Below, piece by piece: positions 52,250 to 60,094 of a stretch of 64,000 nt of DNA. Each line of letters opens with the position of its first letter. Position 1 is the first letter of the stretch. Source of the stretch: Peptoniphilus_B koenoeneniae (GTDB taxonomy: Bacteria; Bacillota; Clostridia; Tissierellales; Peptoniphilaceae); contig NZ_JAUSTN010000005.1 of the NCBI RefSeq assembly GCF_030812875.1, forward strand, positions 62,001 to 126,000, given 5' to 3'. Under the pieces are notes generated by a model. It made no database searches. It saw only the letters and a program-made list of their open reading frames with translations, and was not told where the DNA came from. The position numbers were made by a program, and so were the translations under genes.

Positions 52250-53242
52250 TTATTCAATTACATATACTTTTACATTTCTTCTTCCGAATCTGTTTGCTTG
52301 TGCGTTGGTGTTGTAGAATAAGTCTATTCTTTTACCTTTTATTGCACCGCCTGTATCTTCTGCTACTGCATATCCATAGGTTGGAAATCCGTCCATTGAT
52401 TCAATGTAAAGTTTTGATCCTAGGGGTATTACTCTTGGGTCTACTGCTACGGCACCTACTCTTGCACGAGTACCCATGGCGGTTCTTGATCCTGCTGTTG
52501 GGTCATAGGCTGTTGCCTGCATTACATAAACTGCTTTTACTTTTTTGCCTTCAAGGCCCTTTGCTTGTGGTTTTTTTGTTCCCACTTCTTTTATTTCGTC
52601 AACGGGTTCTTGAATTATTTGACTTTTTACAACTTCAACTTTTGAAGGAACTCCATTAACGTATGTTGTTTCAATGGTGTTTCTTTGAAGTCCTTTTACG
52701 CCAATTTGTATGATGTTTACTTCTGATTCATATTTTTGATCATTTTTTTGTTCTTTGCTTTCAAAGTTTATTTCAACTTCTTCTTCTGTGCTTCTCTTTT
52801 CTATTCTGTCAACTTTAATTGTCATTCCTTGAGTTGCTTTTTCAGTAACTGAGGGATTTACTCTATCAAATTCATTTAGGTCTATTCCTAAATCTCTAAG
52901 TACATCGCCTACGCTCTCTCCTTGAGCTTCAGTTATAAGAGTTTTGTTTCCGTCTTTTATTATATATGACTTGGGAGAAATAATTTTTATTTCCATCTTG
53001 TCTACTATTTCTGTATCCAAGTCCGGATCAACTAATTCTCTATTTTTTAATTCAATTTTTTCAGTTTTTAAAAATTCTTCTACTGTTTTTGAATATGTTA
53101 CTATATTTTTTTCTTGTCCATTAATGTTAAGCACGACATTTTTTCCGAGAGCTGTTGAAAAACCCATTGTCACAATTGCTATTACAAATAGGGACAAAAG
53201 GATAATTTTTCTAATTCTCCCGTTAATATTTCGTTCTTTCAT
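52250..53242 (-). CDS. YabE/RpfB-like protein with DUF348, G5 and 3D domains
   Basis: About 330 residues from the ATG at 53242 (GGAGG upstream). An N-terminal membrane/signal helix (IILLSLFVIAIVTMGF) is followed by two DUF348 repeats (VVLNINGQEKNIVTYSKTVEEFL; YIIKDGNKTLITEAQGESVGDVL), a G5 domain with GVKGLQRNTIETTYVNG, and a C-terminal 3D domain (MQATAYDPT, GAVAVDPRVIPLGSKLYI, EDTGGAIKGKRIDLFY) with the three conserved Asp. 3D domains are mltA-like wall-lytic modules. Two WalR-like boxes flank its promoter. Confidence 0.9.
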   Translation of the reverse strand: MKERNINGRIRKIILLSLFVIAIVTMGFSTALGKNVVLNINGQEKNIVTYSKTVEEFLKTEKIELKNRELVDPDLDTEIVDKMEIKIISPKSYIIKDGNKTLITEAQGESVGDVLRDLGIDLNEFDRVNPSVTEKATQGMTIKVDRIEKRSTEEEVEINFESKEQKNDQKYESEVNIIQIGVKGLQRNTIETTYVNGVPSKVEVVKSQIIQEPVDEIKEVGTKKPQAKGLEGKKVKAVYVMQATAYDPTAGSRTAMGTRARVGAVAVDPRVIPLGSKLYIESMDGFPTYGYAVAEDTGGAIKGKRIDLFYNTNAQANRFGRRNVKVYVIE

Positions 53243-53266
53243 AAAAAACCTCCAATTCTCATGAAA

Positions 53267-53283
53267 TGTTACTATTTTGTAAC
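53267..53283. promoter_or_regulatory. WalR-like box 1
   Basis: TGTTAC-TATTT-TGTAAC fits the WalR (YycF) consensus TGTWAH-N5-TGTWAH. It lies just downstream of the predicted transcription start of the 3D-domain gene. Confidence 0.5.
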
Positions 53284-53297
53284 TTTTCATAGTTTTG

Positions 53298-53326
53298 AGT
53301 ATAATTTATAAAAGTTTAATTGTCAA
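53298..53326 (-). promoter_or_regulatory. Promoter of the 3D-domain gene
   Basis: Minus-strand TTGACA, 17-nt spacer, TATACT, with a start near 53291. Confidence 0.75.
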
Positions 53327-53332
53327 ATTTTT

Positions 53333-53349
53333 TGTAACTTTTTTGTTAC
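53333..53349. promoter_or_regulatory. WalR-like box 2
   Basis: TGTAAC-TTTTT-TGTTAC fits TGTWAH-N5-TGTWAH and is centred about 50 bp upstream of the predicted start, an activator-like position. Confidence 0.5.
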
Positions 53350-53474
53350 ACTTTAAAAGTTCAATAAAATACAGACTTAAATAAGTTTTAAAAAAAATAA
53401 TTTTTTGAAATTTATTTTTTTTATCTTATCTAAGCCTGTTAAATAGCGATTTATTTTTTTATATTACAAGTTGA

Positions 53475-54119
53475 TTAAATTTTTGTAAACTTTTGGGAAA
53501 TTATGTCCGTGAAGTTTCTAATCATTTTTGCAGTAAAACCCCAGATTATTTCTTCTTTATAGTGGTAAAATTCCACTATTTCTCCATATCTTTTAAATTT
53601 ATAATTTTCTCCATTGGGAATTAAATCGTAGGGAAAGCCCGGTTCTTTTGTAATTTTTATACTGGTTTTATAAGCATCGGGAGAATTTTCCAAGAAAAAA
53701 CTTAGAGGAACTGTAAAAACATAAGACACTTCATCTTTATTTGCTTTTATCTTATAAAATTCTTCATCAATTAGACCTATAAAAGTGTAAATTATTTCCC
53801 TATTGGGATTTACTAAAAAATTTCCCTGGGCAAAAATTTTTATTTTATTTTTTTCTATTAAAAGTTCTTCGCAGGTTTCTCTTATTGCCGCCTCTTTTTC
53901 TTCTTCAAAGGCTTCAATCTTTCCTCCGGGAAAAGAAACTTCTCCTGGTTGTGTTCTTAATGAATCCGATCTTCTTTCAAAAAGAACGTGAATTTCTCCA
54001 TCCACCAATATAAGGGGAATTAAAACCGCATATCTTTTTTTTACGTCCACTGGCAGCGGTTTGTGGTCTCTTAAAATCTCTATTATTTTTTCTAAATTTA
54101 TTTTATTTAATTGATTCAT
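53475..54119 (-). CDS. Nudix hydrolase, CoA pyrophosphatase-like
   Basis: 214 residues with RTQPGEVSFPGGKIEAFE and the Nudix box Glu residues in RETCEELLI. The sequence LRTQPGEVSFPGG is characteristic of the NudL/CoA diphosphatase subgroup. Last gene of the RNase H-dCMP deaminase-mscL-nudix operon, overlapping mscL by 17 nt. Confidence 0.87.
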   Translation of the reverse strand: MNQLNKINLEKIIEILRDHKPLPVDVKKRYAVLIPLILVDGEIHVLFERRSDSLRTQPGEVSFPGGKIEAFEEEKEAAIRETCEELLIEKNKIKIFAQGNFLVNPNREIIYTFIGLIDEEFYKIKANKDEVSYVFTVPLSFFLENSPDAYKTSIKITKEPGFPYDLIPNGENYKFKRYGEIVEFYHYKEEIIWGFTAKMIRNFTDIISQKFTKI

Positions 54120-54561
54120 TTAATTCTGATGTGCAGTGAGGGCATCTTGTTGCTTCAATGTTTATTTCACTCTTGCAGTAAGGGCAGATTTTACTTGTTA
54201 CTTTTTCGTCTGTCGGTTTTTTTATTTTACTTTTAAATTTTGCAATTTGGCTTATTATAACAAATATTACAAAAGAAATTATTAAAAAGTTGACCACATT
54301 TTGAATGAAACTTCCATAAGCAAAGGTTGCAGTTGCTTCTTTTGCTGCTGCTAAATTGGGATAGTCCTTTCCATCAAGGGCATAAAACATTTGGCTGAAG
54401 TCATTTCCTCCTGTTAATTTTCCAAAAATAGGCATCATTATATCATTTACAAGAGATGTTACTATACTTCCGAAAGCGCCACCTATTATAACACCAATAG
54501 CCATGTCAACTACATTTCCCTTTGAAATGAAAGCTTTAAAGTCATTTACAAATTTTTTCAT
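54103..54561 (-). CDS. mscL: Large-conductance mechanosensitive channel MscL with zinc-ribbon tail
   Basis: 152 residues. The first 120 are a standard MscL: FKAFISKGNVVDMAIGVIIGGAFG (TM1), a short periplasmic loop, and NVVNFLIISFVIFVI (TM2). After the basic cytoplasmic segment comes an unusual tail, CPYCKSEINIEATRCPHC, with Cys126, 129, 140 and 143, which would form a small zinc ribbon in place of the plain helical bundle end. It protects against osmotic downshock; the ribbon's role is unknown. Confidence 0.92.
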   Translation of the reverse strand: MKKFVNDFKAFISKGNVVDMAIGVIIGGAFGSIVTSLVNDIMMPIFGKLTGGNDFSQMFYALDGKDYPNLAAAKEATATFAYGSFIQNVVNFLIISFVIFVIISQIAKFKSKIKKPTDEKVTSKICPYCKSEINIEATRCPHCTSELNESIK

Positions 54562-54576
54562 CTTTATCCTCCCTTT

Positions 54577-55014
54577 TTAATCTTTCAAGCCTTCTTCCAT
54601 TTTTACGAGTTTTATATTATTTTTTTCTATAAGCTCAAGGGCATATTGATCAACCCTATAAGCATTTAAATAATATATTTCTTTTATACCCGCCTGTAAA
54701 AGTGCCTTTGTACAATTTAAACATGGAAAATGAGTTACATAACACTTGCAATTTTTAACTGATATACCTTCCTTGGCACAATATAAAAGGGCGTTCATCT
54801 CCGCATGAATTGTAGCTATACAGTGACCATCACGCATAGTATGTCCTATTTCATCACAAGAGGGATTGCCGGCTAAAGAACCATTATAGCCTGTGGATAC
54901 AATTCTGTTGTCTGAATTTACAAGGACACATCCTACAAAGGCCCTGTCGCAAGTTGATCTTTTTGCCACAAGTTTTGTTATGTCCATAAAATATTGATCC
55001 CAAGATTTTCTCAT
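54577..55014 (-). CDS. dCMP deaminase (ComEB-like)
   Basis: 145 residues with a zinc deaminase core: HAEMNALLYCAKEG and FPCLNCTKALLQAG, plus GYNGSLAGNPSCDEIGH, typical of dCMP deaminases that supply dUMP. The start overlaps the RNase H stop as ATGA. Confidence 0.9.
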   Translation of the reverse strand: MRKSWDQYFMDITKLVAKRSTCDRAFVGCVLVNSDNRIVSTGYNGSLAGNPSCDEIGHTMRDGHCIATIHAEMNALLYCAKEGISVKNCKCYVTHFPCLNCTKALLQAGIKEIYYLNAYRVDQYALELIEKNNIKLVKMEEGLKD

Positions 55015-55613
55015 ATTGCCTCCTTTGCAAGTTTGTCAACATATTCATTAAGCTCAACTCCCTTATGGGATTTAACTTTAATAAAAACAACTTCCAAACT
55101 TTCTTTTATATTATCATAAAAAGCCTTATACTCCTTTGTAAGGCTTTTATTGGTCTGCCAATTTCCAAGGGCCCAGTCTTCTATACCCCTATAGTCATAG
55201 TGGATATAAATTTTATCTTTTTTAAGTTCTACTGCCCTTTCCATTGCAAGAATGGCTCCCTTTAATTCTCCTGCTACATTTCTAAAAGAAGCATCTTCAT
55301 CGAAAAATCTTTTTGAATATTCTTCCTTAATTTTTCTATCTCTTAAATAAACTCCGTAGGAATAAGACTTATCCTCATCTCTATAAGAACCATCAACATA
55401 GGCAACCATTTCATTTTCCTTTAAATCTTCAAAAGTTTTTAAGGAAACATCTTCTTTTAAATTTTCATTGGAACTATTTATAAAAGCCTGAGCTTCTTCT
55501 AAAGTTTTAAACTTTTTATAAACTGCATTTTTAAATCCCATGACTTGTTCCTTGCACTGGTCCCAAGTTTTATAAATCCCTCTTTCTCTTCCCACTTTTA
55601 CAGCGTAATACAT
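55011..55613 (-). CDS. Ribonuclease HI with N-terminal viroplasmin domain
   Basis: About 200 residues from the ATG at 55613 (GAGGTGG upstream). The N-terminal 45 residues (YYAVKVGRERGIYKTWDQCKEQV) are the hybrid-binding viroplasmin domain. The RNase H domain has the carboxylate set Asp in YVDGSY, Glu in GELKGAILAME, Asp in HYDYRG and the late Asp in YVDKLA, with His in KSHKG. First gene of a four-gene operon. Confidence 0.9.
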   Translation of the reverse strand: MYYAVKVGRERGIYKTWDQCKEQVMGFKNAVYKKFKTLEEAQAFINSSNENLKEDVSLKTFEDLKENEMVAYVDGSYRDEDKSYSYGVYLRDRKIKEEYSKRFFDEDASFRNVAGELKGAILAMERAVELKKDKIYIHYDYRGIEDWALGNWQTNKSLTKEYKAFYDNIKESLEVVFIKVKSHKGVELNEYVDKLAKEAI

Positions 55614-55651
55614 TTTCCACCTCAAAAATATTATACCAAAAGACAAGAAAT

Positions 55652-55684
55652 AAAAAAGGACGAGCTTTTTCTCGTCCTTGATTT
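55652..55684 (-). terminator. Terminator of groESL
   Basis: AAGGACGAG, loop, CTCGTCCTTTTTT on the minus strand, between groEL and the RNase H leader. Confidence 0.9.
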
Positions 55685-55701
55685 TAATTTTATTTTGATT
55701 T

Positions 55702-57327
55702 TTACATCATACCTGGCATTCCTGCTCCACCCATAGGCATTTGTGGTGTGTCTTCTTTTATTATGCCTACTGCTGCTTCTGTTGTTAGGATCATTGATGA
55801 TACGCTTGCTGCATTTTGAAGAGCTGAACGGGTAACTTTTGTAGGATCTACTATTCCTGCTTTTATCATGTCAACATATTGACCTTTAAGGGCATCATAG
55901 CCGAATCCTTTTTCAAGAGATTTTACTTTTTCTACTATTACTGAGCCTTCAAGTCCTGCGTTTTCTGCTATTTGTCTTAGAGGTTCTTCAAGGGCTCTTA
56001 AAATAATATTTACTCCTGTTTTTTCGTCCCCTTCTTTTTCTTCAAGTAATTTTTCAAGAGTTTCAATACAGTCTATAAGAACTGTTCCGCCTCCTGGCAC
56101 AATTCCTTCTTCTACTGCTGCTCTTGTTGCTGAAAGGGCATCTTCTATTCTAAGTTTCTTTTCTTTTAGTTCAACTTCTGTTGCTGCACCTACGTGGATT
56201 ACTGCAACTCCGCCTGATAATTTTGCAAGTCTTTCTTGTAATTTTTCCTTATCAAATTCAGAGTCCGTGCTTTCTATTTGAGATTTTATTTGGTTTATTC
56301 TTTCGTCAATGTCTTTTTTATCTCCTGCGCCGTTTACAATAACTGTAAGTTCTTTTTCAACTCTTACTTTTGAAGCTGTTCCCAACATATCTATTGTTGC
56401 ATCTTTTAAGTCCATTGCAAGATCTGAAGAAATTACTGTTCCCTTTGTAAGAACTGCTATATCTTCAAGCATTGCCTTTCTTCTGTCCCCATAGCCTGGA
56501 GCTTTTACTCCTACTATGTTTAAAGTTCCTCTTAATTTATTTAATACAAGAGTTGCTAAGGCTTCTCCTTCAATATCATCTGCTATTACAAGAAGACTCT
56601 TTCCTGATTGAAGAACTTGTTCAAGTAAAGGAAGTAGGTCTTGAATGTTTGTAATTTTTTTATCTGTTATTAAGATGTAGGGTTCGTCAAGGGCTGCTAC
56701 CATTTTTTCAGAATCAGTTACCATGTAAGGTGAAAGGTATCCTCTGTCAAATTGCATACCTTCTACTACTGCTAAGTCAGTTCCCATAGATTTTGATTCT
56801 TCTACTGTTATAACTCCGTCACGTCCTACTTTTTCCATAGCTTCTGCTATTAAATCGCCTATATTTTTATCTGCTGCTGAAACAGATGCTACTTGAGCTA
56901 TGCTTTCTTTTGTTTCAATAGGTTTTGAAAAACCCTTTATTGTTTCTACAGTTGCATCTACTGCATCCTTAATTCCCTTTTGAAGAATCATCGGATTTGC
57001 TCCTGCTGCAAGGTTTCTCATTCCTTCTCTTATTATTCCTTGAGCAAGAAGAGTTGCTGTAGTTGTTCCGTCTCCTGCAACGTCATTTGTCTTTGTTGCA
57101 ACTTCTTTTAAAAGTTGTGCTCCCATGTTTTCAAAGTTATCTTCAAGATCAATTTCTCTTGCTATACTTACACCATCATTTGTAATTAAAGGAGAGCCGA
57201 ATTCTTTTCCTAAAATTACATTTCTTCCCTTGGGTCCAAGAGTAACTTTAACTGTATCTGCAAGTTTATTAATTCCTGAAATTAATCCATTTCTTGCGTC
57301 TTCTGCAAATTTAATTTCTTTTGCCAT
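55702..57327 (-). CDS. groL: Chaperonin GroEL
   Basis: 541 residues. VTLGPKGRNVILGKEFGSP, DGTTTATLLAQ (nucleotide site with the catalytic Asp in GDGTT), AAVEEGIVPGGG and a GGM-type C-terminus (MGGAGMPGMM) identify it without doubt. Second gene after groES, 14 nt away. Confidence 0.98.
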   Translation of the reverse strand: MAKEIKFAEDARNGLISGINKLADTVKVTLGPKGRNVILGKEFGSPLITNDGVSIAREIDLEDNFENMGAQLLKEVATKTNDVAGDGTTTATLLAQGIIREGMRNLAAGANPMILQKGIKDAVDATVETIKGFSKPIETKESIAQVASVSAADKNIGDLIAEAMEKVGRDGVITVEESKSMGTDLAVVEGMQFDRGYLSPYMVTDSEKMVAALDEPYILITDKKITNIQDLLPLLEQVLQSGKSLLVIADDIEGEALATLVLNKLRGTLNIVGVKAPGYGDRRKAMLEDIAVLTKGTVISSDLAMDLKDATIDMLGTASKVRVEKELTVIVNGAGDKKDIDERINQIKSQIESTDSEFDKEKLQERLAKLSGGVAVIHVGAATEVELKEKKLRIEDALSATRAAVEEGIVPGGGTVLIDCIETLEKLLEEKEGDEKTGVNIILRALEEPLRQIAENAGLEGSVIVEKVKSLEKGFGYDALKGQYVDMIKAGIVDPTKVTRSALQNAASVSSMILTTEAAVGIIKEDTPQMPMGGAGMPGMM

Positions 57328-57341
57328 AAAAATTTACCTCC

Positions 57342-57623
57342 TTATTTTATAACTGCAAGTAAGTCTTGGTATTTTATTACTATATATTTTTCTTTTTCAA
57401 GTTCAACTTCAGTTCCTGCATATTTGGAAAATAAAACTTTATCTCCTACAGAAATTTGTCCCTTTGTCTTTTCGTCTTCTTCAACATCTTTACCTATTGC
57501 AATAATTTCAGCAATGTTTGTTTCTTCCTTTGCTGATGATGGCAATACTATTCCTGATGCTGTCTTTTCTTCTATTTCTATTTTTTTAATTACAACTTTT
57601 TCTCCTAAAGGTTTAAGTTCCAT
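57342..57623 (-). CDS. groES: Co-chaperonin GroES
   Basis: 93 residues: KPLGEKVVIKKIEIEEKTASGIVLP with the mobile loop, and VGDKVLFSKYAGTEVE near the end. It caps the GroEL ring. GGAGGA precedes the ATG. Its leader holds a CIRCE element. Confidence 0.97.
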   Translation of the reverse strand: MELKPLGEKVVIKKIEIEEKTASGIVLPSSAKEETNIAEIIAIGKDVEEDEKTKGQISVGDKVLFSKYAGTEVELEKEKYIVIKYQDLLAVIK

Positions 57624-57656
57624 TTTATCCTCCTATAAAAATTTTTTACAAAATTA

Positions 57657-57683
57657 TTAGCACTCATTTATCTTAAGTGCTAA
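57657..57683. promoter_or_regulatory. CIRCE operator (HrcA site)
   Basis: TTAGCACTC-N9-AAGTGCTAA; the consensus second arm is GAGTGCTAA, so one arm base differs. It overlaps the predicted transcription start of groESL. Confidence 0.92.
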
Positions 57684-57687
57684 TTGT

Positions 57688-57716
57688 ATTGTAATACATA
57701 TATTTTATTTTTTCAA
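57688..57716 (-). promoter_or_regulatory. groESL promoter
   Basis: Minus-strand TTGAAA, 17-nt spacer, TACAAT. A second TACAAT lies five bases on. The start falls in the CIRCE element. Confidence 0.75.
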
Positions 57717-57721
57717 GCTTA

Positions 57722-58414
57722 TTAAAAAATAAGTCCCAATATTATTGCAAACAAAATTGAAGGAAGCATATTGGCAGTTTTAAAGTCTTTCATCTTAAGC
57801 ATATTAAAGGCAAGGGCTATTATTAAAAGTCCACCCACTCCGCAAATGTTGTTTATAACTGCAGGGGTAAAAAAATTCTTCAAAATGTTTGCAGCTAAAT
57901 AAATAAGGCCTTGATATAAAAAAACGCTAAATCCTGAAAAAATCATGCCCCTTCCAAGACTTGCACTCATCATAAAAGCCGAAACCGTATCTAAAATCGC
58001 CTTTGATATTAAAATGGAGTTATCTCCTAAAAGGCTGGAATTTAAAGGACCTATTATCGCCATAGATCCAACGCAAAATAAGAGAGAGCCTGTTACAAAG
58101 GCCTCTACAAATTTATTTTGTCCAAGGTCATTTTTTTGTTTTTTCAAAAAAATTTTTTGAATTTTTAAACCTAAACCGTTAATTTTTCCTTCAATGTCAA
58201 TTTTTGTTCCCACAATTGTTCCAAGAACAAGGGCTATTATTACAGAGAGTAAATTATCTCCCTTTAGGGCTGTGTTTATTCCAATAATAAGAACGCTCAA
58301 CTGAAGGGCATCAATAATTGCATCTTGATATTTTTTAGAAATTTTATCCCCTATAATTGAACCTATAAAAGAAGCAAATATTATTCCAAAAGAATTTATT
58401 AAAATAGCTATCAT
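57722..58414 (-). CDS. DUF554 family membrane protein
   Basis: 230 residues with about seven helices. GTIVGTKIDIEGKINGLG and FCVGSMAIIGPLNSSLLGD are typical of DUF554 (YdfK-like), uncharacterised membrane proteins. The start overlaps the ogg stop by four bases. Confidence 0.88.
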   Translation of the reverse strand: MIAILINSFGIIFASFIGSIIGDKISKKYQDAIIDALQLSVLIIGINTALKGDNLLSVIIALVLGTIVGTKIDIEGKINGLGLKIQKIFLKKQKNDLGQNKFVEAFVTGSLLFCVGSMAIIGPLNSSLLGDNSILISKAILDTVSAFMMSASLGRGMIFSGFSVFLYQGLIYLAANILKNFFTPAVINNICGVGGLLIIALAFNMLKMKDFKTANMLPSILFAIILGLIF

Positions 58415-59292
58415 ATTTTTCCCAACTTATTTTCTCTGCCATAGAAAAAGAGGTATTGTTGAGCAAAGCCTGCAAAATCTTTAAATAATTCTCTTCCCCT
58501 ATCTGCAACTTCTGTTTTTTTAACTGTTTCCTTAAAATACAATTCTTCCATTACTCTTTTTATCCAAACATCAACAGGAAAAGATTCGCTTCTGCCGTAA
58601 GCAAAAAGAAGGATACAATCTGAAACCTTAGGTCCAACTCCTGGAAGTTTTTGTAACTCTTCTGAAGCAAGTTTTAAATCTTTTGTATAAAAAGAATTTA
58701 TATCTATTTCCTCATCATAAATCATATTCGCGGCTTTTACTATTCTCTCATCACGAAAGCCAACTTTTGCAAATTCTCTTAAATCTTTAGGATCTGCATT
58801 TTTTAAAACTTCCGCCTTGGGAAAAGAATAGTAAGTTCCAAAGGGATTTTCTATTTTTTCTCCGTACATTTGACTTATGATTTTTATACTCTTTTTGATT
58901 CTTTTTATGTTGTTATTGGCACTTATTATAAAGCTTATAATTGTTTCAAAGGGATCTTGATTTAAAATCCTTATTCCTCTTCCATATTCAATTGCCCTCT
59001 TTAAAACTTGATCCTCACTTAAATCATTTATAATTTTTAAATAATCCCTATTTAAATCAAAATAATTTCTCCAAATTTTATTAAAGTCATCTTCATCAGA
59101 GTTTTTAATTATAATGTCCTTTTCTTTTTTACTTATATTTATAACTCTATCGTGGGCAACATTGGTAAAAGAACCGTCTTCTTCCAATTCCCATCTAAAG
59201 GCCTGTCCGCACAAAAAAATGTGTTCCGGATTAAAGTCGTCCATGTTTTTTAAAATTATTTCTTTTTCATTGTTTTTATAGATCTCATTCAT
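58411..59292 (-). CDS. 8-oxoguanine DNA glycosylase, OGG-N/HhH-GPD type
   Basis: About 293 residues from the ATG at 59292; an upstream in-frame extension lacks support. The N-terminal FLCGQAFRW is the OGG_N pocket. The helix-hairpin-helix LPGVGPKVSDCILLF provides the catalytic Lys, and FPVDVWIKRVM the Asp. It excises oxidised guanine; suits an oxygen-sensitive anaerobe. No clear ribosome binding site at the chosen ATG, so the start is uncertain. Confidence 0.87.
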   Translation of the reverse strand: MNEIYKNNEKEIILKNMDDFNPEHIFLCGQAFRWELEEDGSFTNVAHDRVINISKKEKDIIIKNSDEDDFNKIWRNYFDLNRDYLKIINDLSEDQVLKRAIEYGRGIRILNQDPFETIISFIISANNNIKRIKKSIKIISQMYGEKIENPFGTYYSFPKAEVLKNADPKDLREFAKVGFRDERIVKAANMIYDEEIDINSFYTKDLKLASEELQKLPGVGPKVSDCILLFAYGRSESFPVDVWIKRVMEELYFKETVKKTEVADRGRELFKDFAGFAQQYLFFYGRENKLGKI

Positions 59293-59340
59293 ACTTAAAA
59301 TTTTAACACATTTTTTTAATTTTAAACTTTTAATAATATA

Positions 59341-59370
59341 AAAAACAAGCAGCAATGCTACTTGTTTTTT
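59341..59370 (-). terminator. Terminator of rex
   Basis: AAACAAGTAGC, loop ATT, GCTGCTTGTTTTTT; the left arm contains the rex stop codon. Confidence 0.88.
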
Positions 59371-59993
59371 TTAGTGTTTTCTTTTAAATAATAAGACAGG
59401 GTAAGTAGTGAGTCGTTAAGTCTTACATTTTCAACAACTACGCTTTCTGGTGCCTGAATATCAACAGGAGCAAAATTCCAAATGCCCTTTACATTTCCTC
59501 TTATAAGGATGTCAGCAATCTCTTGAGCTACAGCTTTGGGAGCACTTATAATACCGACATCTATTTTATTTTCTTTTAAAAATTTACTTAGCTCACTTAT
59601 ACTTTTAACTTTTATACCGCCGACAAGAGTCCCTGCAACTTCATCAATATCAAAGAGCATATCAATTGAAAAGCCACTTTTTTTAAAGCCTGGATATCTT
59701 GCAATTGCACGTCCAAGATGTCCAACTCCCACAACAACTGCTTTATAATCTCGATCTATTCCTAAAATTTTGTCGATTTGACTTCTAAGATCTGCCGCAT
59801 TATAACCGTAGCCTTGTTGCCCGAATCCTCCAAAATTGTTTAAATCCTGTCTTATTTGTGAGGCTGTAAAACCAGTAAGCTTTGAAAGTTCACCGGAAGA
59901 AATTCTCTCAATTCCTCCGTCAATTAATTCTGTTAAATATCTGTGATAAATTGGAAGGCGTCTTATGACCGTATCAGAAATTTTCTTTTCCAT
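59358..59993 (-). CDS. rex: Redox-sensing transcriptional repressor Rex
   Basis: About 211 residues from the ATG at 59993, which follows GGAGGTGG. An N-terminal winged helix (ISSGELSKLTGFTASQIRQDL, NFGGFGQQGYGYN) and a Rossmann domain (VVVGVGHLGRAIARYPGF) that senses NADH/NAD+. It normally represses fermentation and reductive genes when NADH is low. Its own promoter contains a matching operator. Confidence 0.95.
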   Translation of the reverse strand: MEKKISDTVIRRLPIYHRYLTELIDGGIERISSGELSKLTGFTASQIRQDLNNFGGFGQQGYGYNAADLRSQIDKILGIDRDYKAVVVGVGHLGRAIARYPGFKKSGFSIDMLFDIDEVAGTLVGGIKVKSISELSKFLKENKIDVGIISAPKAVAQEIADILIRGNVKGIWNFAPVDIQAPESVVVENVRLNDSLLTLSYYLKENTKKNK

Positions 59994-60009
59994 ATCCACC
60001 TCCGAAAGT

Positions 60010-60027
60010 ATGTTATTATTATAACAA
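60010..60027. promoter_or_regulatory. Rex operator, likely autoregulatory
   Basis: Complement TTGTTAT-AATA-ATAACAT: 7-4-7 inverted repeat with one mismatch, matching the Rex box TTGTTAN-N4-NTAACAA layout. It overlaps the rex -10 box. Confidence 0.6.
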
Positions 60028-60046
60028 TAAAAAACTTCTTTGTAAA
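60018..60046 (-). promoter_or_regulatory. rex promoter
   Basis: Minus-strand TTTACA, 17-nt spacer, TATAAT, the latter inside the Rex operator. Confidence 0.65.
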
Positions 60047-60094
60047 ACTTTAATATAAGTCCCCTACTGTGATAAAATTTTTGTGAGGTAAAAA

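Noticed and set aside
52294..52659. Leu-rich plus-strand frame opposite the 3D-domain gene
   Set aside because: It is the antisense shadow of a well-supported gene, as are the other frames opposite groEL, dnaE and dacF.
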